A DNA stretch of 42,500 nt, taken from contig RPFO01000312.1 in the NCBI GenBank assembly GCA_009746045.1, positions 1,301,323 through 1,343,822 of the forward strand, given 5' to 3'. The first letter of the stretch is position 1. Every line of letters starts with the position of its first letter. A program made the translations under genes and the position numbers. Below, one piece after another: positions 1 to 19,943 of the stretch. This stretch comes from Mesostigma viride. Taxonomy: Eukaryota; Streptophyta; Mesostigmatophyceae; Mesostigmatales; Mesostigmataceae. The notes below the pieces were generated by a model. The model was not told where the DNA came from, did no database searches, and was given only the letters and a program-made list of their open reading frames with translations.

Positions 1-39
1 GCAAGACAAGAAAACATTTTGGAAAGTTTGAACACGTAC

Positions 40-82
40 GTCAGCAATAGAGAGTGATCATACCCTTCTCCAGCTCGCTGAC
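40..82 (-). repeat. Diverged tandem copy of an exon 3' end plus donor site
   Basis: On the minus strand this segment reads like the last 14 codons of the neighbouring exon (131-283), including ELEKxMITL and a GT donor (GTACGT). Relative to the exon it has lost two bases, so the frame breaks into a stop just before the donor. The flanking ACAAGAAAAC is also repeated, so the duplicated unit is about 80-95 bp. I read it as a non-functional tandem duplicate of the exon end; use as a cassette exon cannot be excluded. Confidence 0.6.
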
Positions 83-130
83 AAGAAAACAATTTCATCA
101 ATCCTGGGAAGAATGTTTTCATGTACTTAC

Positions 131-283
131 GTCAGCATTTGAGAGTGTGATCATGTCCTTCTCCAGTTCGTTGACGGCCTGTGCGATGCGCTCGTAGCGC
201 CGCAGCTTGTACGAGCGCATCTTCACCAGGTCCTCCAGGGGGGGACGGATCTTGTCCAGCGCATTCCGCCACCATTGGATTGG
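131..283 (-). CDS. Internal exon of an unidentified gene (51 codons)
   Basis: The exon reads PIQWWRNALDKIRPPLEDLV at its start and ends NELEKDMITLSNAD, a charged, helix-prone stretch with heptad-like spacing. It is bounded by a CGGCCAG acceptor and a strong GTAAGT donor, and is open through exactly 51 codons with phase 0 at both ends. The gene runs leftwards out of the window; no further exon is convincing on either side. I do not recognise the family. The open frame, clean splice sites and the duplicated copy next to it support a real exon, but function is unknown. Confidence 0.55.
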
Positions 284-1650
284 CTGGCCGCCAAGCGAAA
301 TACAGGGCCAGGGTGGCCCATGCGCCGTGCATGATACAGACAGCCGAGCATGTGAGCAACTAACGCGGGTGACAGCAGGAATAGGAGAACAGAAATGGGA
401 TGAGGGAACGAGGAGTCCGAGCTGGCGGCCAGAGGCGGCCCATTGGGATGGCACAAATGACGTGTAGGGAGTTTTTCTAAAACTCTTAGGCAATGCTGCG
501 CATGCACATGCGATACCCCTAGGGCCTCCCTGGCTTGCTACTTGCAAATAGTGACACATAATGGAACTTAACAGCTGGCTGCTGATCCGGTAAAATTTCG
601 CACCAAGCAGAGACTGTTACAAGAAGCTTATTTTGCGAGGGGAGTAAGGTATTGCAGCTATTCACCTGGCTCGTATTCGTCTGCCGTGAATTCCCGACAG
701 CAGGGTTGAGCGTTTCTGCCCGCACACAAGCGCCTACTGGAAAGCGGTCCTTGGTAAGTCCTTTGCTAAAGGCTACATGCTCCCCACGGCGCCAAGTATT
801 GCCGCGGAACACCGAGTCAAAACTATCATGCTTACTAACGGGCTTTCCGTGAATTCCCCTGCTTCTAGCTAACACAGGCGCTTGGACATGGGCAGAAATA
901 GCGCCTGGCATTTCTTCAAATGACGGCGATGCCTCGAAAACGTAGTAAGTCTTGAGAAGCCTGCGGGGGTCGCAATTGCTTTATCTAATTGAAAGGCGAG
1001 ACCTATCGTGCATCCCTTTCCAAGTTGTGTTTGTCATTTCAACTGCTTTGAGCTTTTGTGCGTAGCCATACATGTACGCCTCATTTACTTCGAAGTAAAA
1101 CAGGGACAGACATCATAAAATCCTCGGGACCGTGGCAGTCGGTTCAGGTAAAACCCGGACCTCCCATTCCCGACCAGCGCAGAAAAAAATTCAGTGCGCA
1201 CCCTCCGTCAGGTCGCTAGCTATTCACAACGTTATTTAATGCTGCCGAGGTGGCCGACTTGCCGTGCGTACTGAAGCCGTGCATTCAATCACCCGCTTTG
1301 CACCGCGGGGGCGGCGCGGCGGTACACTGTACAGTGTACAGGCGCTGTGGCATGACTTGCACGGTGCAAGAATTGTATCCGATGTGTCCGGTGACTCCGG
1401 TCCCCAATACTCGCCAAGCAAGTATTGTCTGCGGTTCCGCCAAGCAAGTATTCTACATACTATAGAGATGTATCGTCCAGTAGAGCATTTCTCCCGTCGA
1501 TGATCCAGCAACTGACAGCTAACTATCGTCCAGTCCGGAGAATGTAAATGCACAGGTGGCTTCAGTAGTACGAAAGCGTACGAACAGAAGCTAAAAAGTA
1601 GGTAAAACTACGGATATGTACGAGCACTGTGGGAAAGGTTAAAATTACAA
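284..1650. other. No gene seen; short palindromes and direct repeats
   Basis: Open frames here are short and mutually shadowing, with no family resemblance. Visible structure: a perfect 18-bp palindrome at 1322-1339 (GTACACTGTACAGTGTAC), a small hairpin CTTGCA-CGG-TGCAAG at about 1358-1372, and a 14-bp direct repeat GCCAAGCAAGTATT at 1413-1426 and 1439-1452. Upstream exons of the minus-strand gene at 131-283 could be hidden here. Confidence 0.5.
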
Positions 1651-1654
1651 TTGT

Positions 1655-1730
1655 TGTTGACTTGTTGTTGTTGTTGTTGTGTCCCCCGCCGCACATGGGC
1701 AGCACAAATACATGTAGTCGACCCACACGT
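1655..1730 (-). mobile_element. SINE-like 3' end, copy 1, with (AAC)n tail
   Basis: On the minus strand the conserved block GCTGCCCATGTGCGGCG is followed by an (AAC)n simple-repeat tail. The same block occurs at 2747-2775 (minus) with a TGAAC-type tail and at 8142-8180 (plus) with a (TTGAG)n tail. A conserved 3' block followed by different simple-repeat tails is typical of SINE or LINE ends. The body of the element is not defined. Confidence 0.45.
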
Positions 1731-1762
1731 AGGTCAGTGTTTTTTTTAAGGTTTTCGTTACT

Positions 1763-1880
1763 AGTGGCGCTAGGCCACTTGTGGCGTTTCGAACTATGAA
1801 AACTTCAGTTTACTCGGCCAATGTGTGGCTTTAAGCCAATTAAAATTGGGCTTGGCACGGCCACGTGTGGCGGGCTGGCT
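1763..1880 (-). repeat. GCCACA/TGGC dyad array, copy 1
   Basis: Three imperfect palindromes of the type GCCACAnnTGTGGC lie about 42-45 bp apart (centres near 1779, 1824, 1866). The reverse complement matches 8283-8400 along its length, including the intervening GCCAATTAAAATTG, so these two are copies of one dispersed element in opposite orientation. On the minus strand the array runs into AAAACCTTAA and CACTG, the end shared by the other arrays. Confidence 0.65.
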
Positions 1881-2014
1881 TTTTGGTGCAGCAAATGACC
1901 CTACCGGCAGCGGGGTCAGCGCGGCGCGGCGCCGTACTGGCATTCCAAGTTCAAAGTAGTTCAGAACAGTATGTTTAATTATCTTAAGTTCAAACTAGTA
2001 GAATTTATTAGAAT

Positions 2015-2090
2015 CATTCACGCCTTAAGTTGGGTTCACGCCTGAAGTTGGGTTGACCAAAAACCTCGAACCCAACTTAAGGCGTGAATG
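2015..2090. repeat. Perfect 22-bp inverted repeat with 32-nt loop
   Basis: The arm at 2015-2036 is exactly complementary to 2069-2090 (core CACGCCTTAAGTTGGG). A third, one-mismatch direct copy of the arm (CACGCCTGAAGTTGGGTT, 2037-2054) sits in the loop. It could form a stable hairpin in DNA or RNA. It has no gene context, and it may be the end of an unrecognised element. Confidence 0.7.
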
Positions 2091-2469
2091 CCTGTACACA
2101 AGGCGGGCGAGCGTCTCCGTCTCAGGCATCGGCGCCGGGCGTACTTGGTAAATTAACAACAACGATTACCACTACAGCCACTGCTTAACAAAACGATTAC
2201 TGAAGTGCCGAAAGTCGAAACACATAGTCAATGCAATGCAGTACAGTACTGTATGGCTGGCGAGTGACTGGAACTGAGGCGCCAGCCGCCAGGCCGCCAG
2301 CCAGCTGAAGCCAGAAAATGCACACAAGCTGCAGTCTGCACAGTGCACTCTGGTCTCTGGCAGCGGGCCACTTGCCACTTGGCACTTGGCCGGGCTCTAC
2401 GTACATGCACTATGCAGTCAGTAAGTCAGTCAGTCATAGTAATACTCATAGTAGTTCTAGTACTAGGGA

Positions 2470-2702
2470 GGCTTGTGGCGGAACGCCGGCCGGAAGACCG
2501 GCTGACACCGCCAATTGTGGCGTAGCCTGTACTAGAGTGAACTTCAGGCACGGCCACCCTGTGGCGAAACGAAACTACAAAGTAGAACAGCACGGCCAAA
2601 TTGTGGCTTCTTGGGTGCCCTGTCCAAGTGGGTGGCACCGCCACATTTTGCCAAAAAAAGTGCCACACCGCCACATTTGGCGGTGTATCGCCACTAAAAA
2701 AA
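2470..2702 (-). repeat. GCCACA/TGGC dyad array, copy 2
   Basis: At least five dyads with 30-48 bp spacing are present (centres near 2515, 2563, 2600, 2646, 2676). The reverse complement aligns from end to end with 7635-7875, including non-dyad sequence such as CTCCCTAGTA and GTTCCGCCACA. The minus-strand copy begins at the CACTG-side module CGCCACTAAnnnAAACACTG in reverse orientation at its right end (near 2690-2710). Confidence 0.65.
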
Positions 2703-2714
2703 ACACTGACGTAG

Positions 2715-2790
2715 GTACACTGTTCAGTTCAGTTCAGTTGTTTCCCACGCCGCACATGGGCCGCAGAGAGTCTGTAGTGGCCGAGGGCCG
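2715..2790 (-). mobile_element. SINE-like 3' end, copy 2, with TGAAC-type tail
   Basis: The minus strand reads GGCCCTCGG, then the conserved GCCCATGTGCGGCG, then three TGAAC units. GGCCCTCGG also precedes the block in the copy near 8120, which extends the homology about 40 bp into the element body. Confidence 0.45.
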
Positions 2791-2799
2791 GTATATGGT

Positions 2800-3691
2800 A
2801 CATATTTTATCGGATGGATGGTACTAGGGGAAGATACACTGTAGTAGATACCAAAATTGATCATGAGCTGCGGCTGACAGAATCTGCATTAATTTTACCA
2901 ATCCGGCTGCCTGTAAAATGTAAATCGACACGACGTCTTCTATAAAGAACTTGTTTTCTAACGTTTCTATTGTTTTCATAATTATACCACGTTTCTAAAA
3001 TGGTGACGACTCCGCAATCCATGAATTATGCTTTTAACGGTTACCGTAGCTTTCTTCGTGCCTGCAATTATTATTATTGCCTGCTTTACAATACGCCTAA
3101 TGAAAATAAATCAGAGCTCCTGATGGAAACGACATGATGCAATAATTATTATCGCACCAGTGACGGGTCTGCATGCTGCACGTGATCTTTGGCTGCATCG
3201 ACATGACCCTGTATCCCAACTGTCAGCTCATGAGTTCACGGGATGAGCGCAGTTAACAGTTAACGTCGCGAATTCGGGAAGCTCCTTGCACGGCATGCAA
3301 GAGCGTGGGGCAGATCACATTTCACGGCCGCGTCGTGAAAAGTATCTAGGAAGTTACGCATTGACAAATTGATTGCGCCGCGGAATATCCCGCGGAGCTA
3401 GTAGTCGCAACTGTGCGTGCATCCACGTTGCAAGGCGAGTCACACTTTCTAGCGACACGACAACTATGAAGCTAGAAAGTCCTAATTTTCCTGTCTTGTC
3501 ACTGCCATGATGAAGACGCCTTGTTTTCGACGTAAACGATATCAAAGCGCGCGGGGAATTACTTTCCATGAAACGGGGTAGCATATGGGACGTATCAGAC
3601 GGCCATGAGATAGCTGACGCCGGACTAGGAATAGTCCCAAGCTGCAATATCTACTTTTAAAGGCGCGCCTTCCCAAAGGGCATGTGATTCC
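2800..3691. other. Upstream region of the PLC-like gene
   Basis: No coding exon is seen. A CCGCGG-AATATC-CCGCGG dyad lies near 3377-3394 and GGCGCGCC occurs about 30 bp before the predicted start codon. This is presumably promoter and 5' UTR of the gene starting at 3692, but no TATA box or initiator can be assigned. Confidence 0.4.
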
Positions 3692-13824
<10,133 letters not shown>

Positions 13825-13926
13825 ATATCGTGACCCACCATACACATTGTGGCCCCTTCAGTTGAAGCGTGGATGTTGCAAACTTCTTATCCGGTTGGTT
13901 AGCTGGGTGATGCATGCCTATTGTAC

Positions 13927-13931
13927 TGTAA
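13927..13931 (+). terminator. Candidate TGTAA polyadenylation signal of the PLC-like gene
   Basis: TGTAA lies about 100 bp after the predicted stop, within the range known for chlorophyte genes, where it replaces AATAAA. The position is plausible but a five-base motif is weak evidence alone. Confidence 0.35.
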
Positions 13932-13954
13932 CAGTTCATGACCGAGGCCAGCAT

Positions 13955-15790
13955 TAATTAAGTTTATTGATAGACAGGTGACTGCGTCACGTGAGCATAA
14001 GTCCTCAGTGGGAGGGGAGCATGGGATGGAATGGATGATGTAAGCTATCTAGGTCCTAGTTACAGGGTTGTGGGCACCACGGCCCGAATCGCTATGAATG
14101 CCATACGCGGTCACACGCGGAGCCCCCACAGACTTGGGGGGTGGTCTCCTTCATCACTACTTGCCATCTATCCTTGCGTACCATCTGACTCCATATTACA
14201 GACAAACCAGGAGGCTGCCCGGGTGTGAGCCCGTCACGTCTAGGGTAGCACATGTCCATGCCTAGTCTATCACGGAAAGTCCACGGGTGGCGGCCCTGCC
14301 GCACGCGGCCTGGGGCACGCCAGGTGAGGACATAACGCCCAGGCTGGGCGGGCTTGGTGCCAGCTAGTCTAGACATAGAATAGATATCTGATGTGTCTAC
14401 CTGATCTGTGCGGGCCAGGTGCCCGGCTAGGCCCAGGCGCCTGTGCCTAAGAATGTGGGAAACATAGGGCAAATCAGCGTACAAATCCTCATTACTAATG
14501 TGCAAACCAAAGGGGATCAGTGTTAAGGGCCTTGCGCAGCATCTTGGTGACGTTGCAGTCGAGTCGTTGCTCCAGCTCCTGCGTCAGTGTCCAGGTCTCG
14601 GTGCCGTAGGTCAGGATCGTCAGAATGACGACCTTGAAGAGGTCACGCTTAACGATCCGGGGTAGGGCGGGGTTGCTCCACCAGCGGCGGTGGTCATGGA
14701 GTTGCGCCCACGCCATATGCCAGCTAGCTAGCCGTGTCGTCAGGTCGTCCTCGCAGTCGGGATCCGGAAGCCAACTGCCAAGCAGCTTGAAGCGGCCTGA
14801 AGTAGGGTAGTTGACCTCGGTGTCGTCTAAGAGGCGGAGTGGGGGCGGGGGCCTGGGCATGCCGAGAGCCAGGGCCTCCGTTTTTGGGCTGATTTCTAGA
14901 CCAACCGCCCGAGCCTCGAGCGCCAGGTGCCCAGTCCAGCCAAAGTCAGTTGGGCAGACGCCGGCTTCTCAATGAGCGTGATGTCGTCGGCATCAATGAG
15001 GTCAGCCAGTAAATTCTGCCTGTTGGTCGGCCCCCCTTCCCCAAGCTCGTTGGTGATCACTAGGCCAGGGGCACGGCCAGCAATGCTAGCAAAGCGAGCA
15101 CGTGCCTGGCGCATAGCATAATCCACTGCAATAATAAACAGGAACTGCGACAGGACGCAAACCTGCCAGATGCCGGTCTGCAGTTGACGTGGCGGGGTAC
15201 TAAAGCCGTGTTGAGTGCGCACCGAAGTGGTCGACCCCTCATACAGCGTGCGGATGACGGTAATCAGAGGAGTGGGGACGCGAGCGCGAGCGAGGACAGC
15301 CGGCCCATAGAGCGGCCCAGAGGACAGAATCAAAGGCCTTGATGAAGTTGACGAAGATCAGGATGGTGGGAAACTCACCGGGGTGCAGGAAGGCGATTTC
15401 CTCAAAGAGACGGCGCGCGACGAAGATGGCCATGATGGTGTTGCGCCCCGGACGAAAGCCCATTTGACTCTCCCCAAGGTGACGGTCGAGAGCCGAACGA
15501 AGGCGGTTGAAGATCATACGCATGAACAACTTGAGTGCGGCGCTCTCAGTGGATGCAGACTCGATCCGCGGTAGTTGGCGGGGTCGTCAGGGGAACCTTT
15601 ATTTTTGTACAGCATATAATACGGTAGCTGTGCTGCCACTCAGGAATCGGTGGCATGTCGGCAAGCAGGATACGATTGCAGACGTCAAGCAGGAACCCCG
15701 TGAGCGCCGTCATGTTAAGGGGAGGGGTCCGAGGGGACACCCCTAAAGTGCACTTTTCTGGAAACCACACCTATGCATGTGGTAAAAATC
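13955..15790 (-). mobile_element. LINE family A, degenerate copy (copy A)
   Basis: The 3' end is on the left: the minus strand ends CACTGAGGACTTATGCTCAC, CAGTCAC, TGTCTAT and a TTAA-rich tail. Upstream are scattered RT fragments in several frames: GFLLDVCNRILLADMPPIPEW, RMIFNRLRSALDRHLGESQM, an FVNFIKAFDSVLW motif A, LIDADDITLI motif C, and the C-terminal LTYGTETWTLT and ILRHRRLGLAGHLAR blocks. Catalytic Asp of motif A is changed (FVN for FVD) and YADD is DADD, so the copy is dead. The 5' boundary is approximate. Confidence 0.8.
14896..15529 (-). pseudogene. Reverse transcriptase fragments of LINE copy A
   Basis: Two overlapping open segments carry RT fingers/palm. They contain GESQMGFRPGRNT, FVNFIKAFDSVLW and LIDADDITLI in family order. 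A frame change separates the motif A and motif C parts near 15.3 kb. Compared with copy B (FVDYIKAFD, YADD) two catalytic motifs are mutated. A separate C-terminal part lies at 14495-14860. Confidence 0.8.
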
Positions 15791-15811
15791 CAATGATGTT
15801 TGGGGACCATA

Positions 15812-15898
15812 ATTAATTAGTTAATTAATTAATAGACACGTGACTGCGTCACGTGAGCATAAGTCCTCAGTGGGAGGGGAACATGGGATGGAATGGAT
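15812..15898 (-). mobile_element. LINE family A, copy C, 3' piece with (TTAA)n tail
   Basis: On the minus strand it reads ATCCATTCCATCCCATG, then CACTGAGGACTTATGCTCAC, and ends in a TTAA tail. It is 95% or so alike to the 3' end of copy A at 13978-14037. It is the distal half of copy C, cut off by the insertion of LINE B. Confidence 0.8.
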
Positions 15899-18388
15899 TA
15901 AAAAATTAAATTAAATTATAACATGACTTCGTTGGGAGATCATGTAGCACATATTCCCGTGGATGGATGGAGGGGGGGGCAAAGCCGCGAAACCGAACTA
16001 ATCTAACTCTAAGCTAATCTAGAAAACCCTACTTATTCTACTCAGCAAAGCGCCCCTTCCGCTTGGGGGGAGGGGGCTTGCCCACAGGCCGGGGCGGGCG
16101 TATGAGCCTGGACAATGGTTTTCCACCTCCTCTTGTCCTGCATAGCAGTCCAAGCAAGAGAGAGGGAGTGAATGCGATTTTCAAACTGCGCTGGGACCAC
16201 TAGGTCAGCCATCAACTGCTGTGGGTAGGTCATGACATGTTTGCCTACCTTCTTAGGAATGTCCTCAGGGCCAGGCCACTGGTCAGGATATGCCGTCCTG
16301 GCTGGTCAAGCCGCTGTGGGCCGGCCAGACCGAGGGCGGTGTCTACCTGGCTGGTGCGAGCAAGATGTCCTACGAATGCTATCCTACGCTGTCTAATCTC
16401 GTCCGAAATGCGAGGCATGCCCTGGTACAAAGATTCTAGATGCCTATGCGTGTCAAACCCTACATTCAGGGCCTGACGGAGCATCCTGGTTACCGTGCCG
16501 TTTAGCTTGGCCGCCAGCGTGTCCGTGAGCGTCCATGCCTCGGCGCCATACGTGAGCACCGTGAGGACCAGGACCTTGAGGAGCATGCGCTTGCGGTGCT
16601 CGCTGAGGACCTTCGAGTGCATGCCAGTAGGTTTTCAGCGAACGATGCCGAGCCCAGGCCAGGCGGATGCGGGTAGTCCACATCGGCGGCGGTGTCAGGA
16701 AGCATGCTTCCCAGCAGTTTAAAGCGATCACGAAACGGGACCTCCGTCCCGTCTAGCAGCCGTGGTAGCGGCGGGCGACTGGAAGCCCCAATCACCATAG
16801 CCTCAGTTTTGACCCTAATCTCCAACCCCACCGCCCGCGCCTCCAAGCCCAGACAGTCAAGCCAGGTCTGAATGTGCTCGGGGCGCGCGATGAGGGTGGT
16901 GTCGTCCGCATAAATCAAGTCGGCCAGGCGGTAACCAGGTTTAACCCCGCCGTGCGCGCTGTCGTTAAGGATGTCCAAGCCAGGCTCGAACCCCTTAAGA
17001 GCAGTAAAGCGCGCACGTGCCCGGCGCATGACGTGATCAACGACAATAATGAACAGATATGGGGACAGGACACAACCTTGCCACACCCCGTGGTGAAGGG
17101 GGATTGGTGGGGTGGTGCCTTCCGCAGTCCGCACTACTGCCTGTGAGCCCTCATACAGTCGGCGAATGGCAGCAATAAACGCAGGTGGCACTCGATCCAG
17201 AGCTAGGATGGCCCAAAGAGCCTCCCAGAGGACCGTGTCAAAGGCCTTGATATAGTCAACAAAAATGAAGACCAGCGGCAAACTGTCAAGGGGAAGGCGA
17301 CGCACCTCCTCCATCAACCGGCGCGCGACAAACACAGCCATGACAGTGTTACGACCACGACGGAAACCCATCTGAGACTCACCCAGGTGTGGGTCCAGCG
17401 CGGCGCGGAGCCTGTGCAGCATCATGCGCATGAAGACCTTCAGCGCGGCGCTCTGGAGGCAGACACCCCGGTAGTTACCGGGGTCAGCAGCAGAGCCCTT
17501 CTTGTACAGCATGACGCGGATGGCCGTCTGCCACTCAGCAGGCGGAGGCTCGTCAGAAAGCAGGTCCGACACGGTTGCAGAATGCCAGCAGAAGATCCCT
17601 AACCGCCGGATCAGGGGTCTTCAGCAGCTCAGCAGAAAGGTGGTCGGCACCGACCGCCGCATCGTACCGCAGGCGAGCAAGGGCGCCGTCCAGTTCCTTC
17701 AAAGTGAAGGGGGGGACGACGTCGTCAGTGGCAAGGGAGCCCTCCTGCAAGGCGGGGACTTGGTACTGAGTCCGCGGCCGAGGAGGGTGGCGCAGGCGGC
17801 GGCGGGGGTCCGGCAACATGCACCGAGGCGGGCGGCCGTCTCGGGGTGAAGCGGCGGGGGAGGGGCGCGAGCCCCACCTGTCAAGGAAACATTGTGGGCC
17901 AACCAGCGGTCAACCACCGGCGCCGTGCCGTCCCCCGTGTGCTCCATGCACCGGGGTGCGCTGCGCCGCTGCCGCCGGCCGCCGAGCCGGTCTAGGTGGT
18001 ACCACATGTCCTTGCCCTGGTTGCGAGCTTGGCAGGCCTTGGCATCTGCGATGCACTGGGCCGCCTCTGCGTCCTGAGCATGGGCGTAGGCCTCCCCGAG
18101 GGCGGCCAGGAGCACCGGTTTCAGCAATGGGTCCCGGTTACGCTTGAGGCGGTGCCGGGTGGCCAAGACCTCAAGTGGGGTCCTGGCGGTAGAGCGGGCC
18201 GGGCCGGGCGGCGGCGGGGCATGACCGGCAGGTGCCGGGCCGCCAGCAGCGGGGCGCGGGCAGCAAAGCCCGCAAAAATGGCGGCGTTGGGAGCACCCTG
18301 GTCCAGCTCGTCGACGTCCGCCCGGGCGTCCAGGGCCGACAGGTACTCCAGTCGGCACCGGTTCCGCTCGGAATGGTGGCGGTTCCGC
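15899..18388 (-). mobile_element. LINE family B, 5'-truncated 2.49-kb insertion inside family A copy C
   Basis: Flanked by the 11-bp target-site duplication ATGGAATGGAT at 15888-15898 and 18389-18399. The 3' end on the minus strand reads GGAATATGTGCTACATGATC, CTCCCAACGAAG and an AATTTAATT-rich tail. The insert covers the linker before RT, the RT domain, and the C-terminal region with LTYGAEAWTLT and the terminal block LVVPAQFENRIHSLSLAWTA. At least four frameshifts (near 18190, 17820, 17565 and 16650) make it inactive. The 5' end lacks any start, so it is a typical 5'-truncated copy. Confidence 0.85.
16502..17572 (-). pseudogene. Reverse transcriptase core of LINE B
   Basis: Longest open segment of the element (356 codons). 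Visible RT motifs: GESQMGFRRGRNT (64-76), FIFVDYIKAFDTVLW (102-116, catalytic Asp in FVD), HGVWQGCVLSPYLF (161-174) and LADLIYADDTTLIA (216-229, catalytic DD). These are the motifs of a non-LTR (LINE) reverse transcriptase. The catalytic residues are intact here, but the frame is lost after residue 300 and before residue 1, where upstream coding continues in another frame (17553-17819: PFTLKELDGALARLRYDAAV). Confidence 0.9.
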
Positions 18389-18715
18389 ATGGAATGGATG
18401 GTGTAAGCTATCTAGGTCCTAGTTACAGGGGTGTGGGCACCGCGGCCCGAATCGCTATGAATGCCATTACTTGGTCACACGCGGAGCCCCCACAGGCTTG
18501 GGGGTGGTCTCCTTCATCACTACTGGTCATCTATCCGTGCGCACCATCTGCCTGCATATTACAGACAAACCAGGAGGCTGCCCGGGTGTGAGCGCGTCAC
18601 GTCTAGTGTAGCACATGTCCATGCCGAGTCTATCACGAAAAGTCCACGGGTGGCGGCCCTGCCGCGCGCGGCTTGTGGCACGCCAGGCGAGGACATATCG
18701 CCCAGGGGACCATAA
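18389..18715 (-). mobile_element. LINE family A, copy C, proximal piece
   Basis: About 330 bp almost identical to 14030-14345 of copy A (coding C-terminus and 3' UTR). It is truncated on its 5' side at 18715 and on its 3' side by the LINE B insertion at 18388; the missing 3' end is found at 15812-15898. Confidence 0.85.
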
Positions 18716-19060
18716 ATATGATTTTTTAAAAAATTCCAACCAGTTTGGGGGGGTACTAGCCCCTACCATACGCCGGTAATGCGCTAAAAATAGAAAGACG
18801 CTATTTTAGTCACATTTTTCCTAGGGCAGTGGGCAAACATATTGGGACCAAATCATATCTTCCCGCATAGTTCCCCCACTTTTGAGAAAGTCTGCCTAAT
18901 TGGGACCAAGAAATAATAAGCTTGGATGCACCAGTTATTAATTTCCCCGCAAAAAGGGTCCTTTTTCACACACAAAAAAATAACAAATATAAACACTTCC
19001 AAAAATGCGATACCACATATTTTCAGATACTAGAGGTGGAGGGACATGCAGCCCCAAAAT
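18716..19060. other. AT-rich stretch without recognised features
   Basis: No gene, repeat family or element end is evident. It separates LINE copy C from the degenerate tandem repeats that follow. Confidence 0.4.
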
Positions 19061-19600
19061 TTGAGGTCGTTCTGACAACCACAGCTCAAGTTATTAACGA
19101 TCACAGGTTGACACCAGTGACGAAGCTAAGGGAGGTTTTAGCCAGTATGTAACCACACTAACTCCCCTTTATACATCCAAGCCACGTGAAAACTGGCCAA
19201 ACCACACACTACCATCCTCTGCACATATGGTACCTCCTATGTTACGACATATGGCTTTACGACATTCTGACAAGAATTGCCCAAGTTACAAATTATTACC
19301 ATTCCAAGACGGCCACCCATGAAGACGCTACAATTTGAGTAACCATTCAGCCACACTAGTAGCAGCTCCTTCTTCATCAACGACAACTGCAAACTGACCA
19401 AAGCACACATAACTAACCCTTGTGCACACGCTGATATGGCAACGCATGCTCAATGGGGCCGGGGGTATTGTGACAAGAACTACTCGAGTTGATGGGTTTC
19501 CTATATGACCACCTGATCGACAAGGCTCTAAGGTGACTCATTAAGCTAGTAACCCCACAATGCCACTTCATATGCCAGATGTCCAACATGCACAAAAACC
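19060..19600. repeat. Degenerate tandem repeat, unit about 200 bp, about 2.5 copies
   Basis: Landmarks recur at about 194-204 bp: TGACAAnnnnnnnnCAAGTTA at about 19074, 19268 and 19472; AACTGnCCAAAnCACACA at about 19191 and 19388; GTAACCAnnnnnnCACACTA-like blocks between them. The copies are old and diverged, like a decayed satellite. Confidence 0.55.
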
Positions 19601-19609
19601 ATGCGCTGA

Positions 19610-19710
19610 GTATGTTTAGAAGTACTAGGTAGGAGTACTACGTAGGTAGAAGTACTAAGTAGTATGTTTAGAAGTACTAGGTATAGAAGTACTAAGTAGG
19701 AGTACAAAGG
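19610..19710. repeat. Short interspersed AGAAGTACTA repeats
   Basis: Units such as GTAGAAGTACTAAGTAG and GTATGTTTAGAAGTACTAGG recur four to five times with variable spacing. Confidence 0.8.
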
Positions 19711-19943
19711 GGTGGCCACGCACCTAGCTCATAAGTCTTCATCGTCCCTTGAACATGGCCAGCCTTGTAAATATGTGTATATAGCCTTGACGATGGTAGC
19801 CCTAACATGCCTAAGCAGCATTTCCTATGTTTCTCCCAGGTTAGAGTGTAACTTTGATGCCTACCAAGCTAATCAACACAACAACACCTCCTAAACTGTC
19901 TTCCCCGGCATGGATGACAAATTAACTAGGACTATGGAGGGCA

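Noticed and set aside
519-911. 130-codon open frame on the minus strand
   Set aside because: No family resemblance, no codon pattern or splice context; likely chance.
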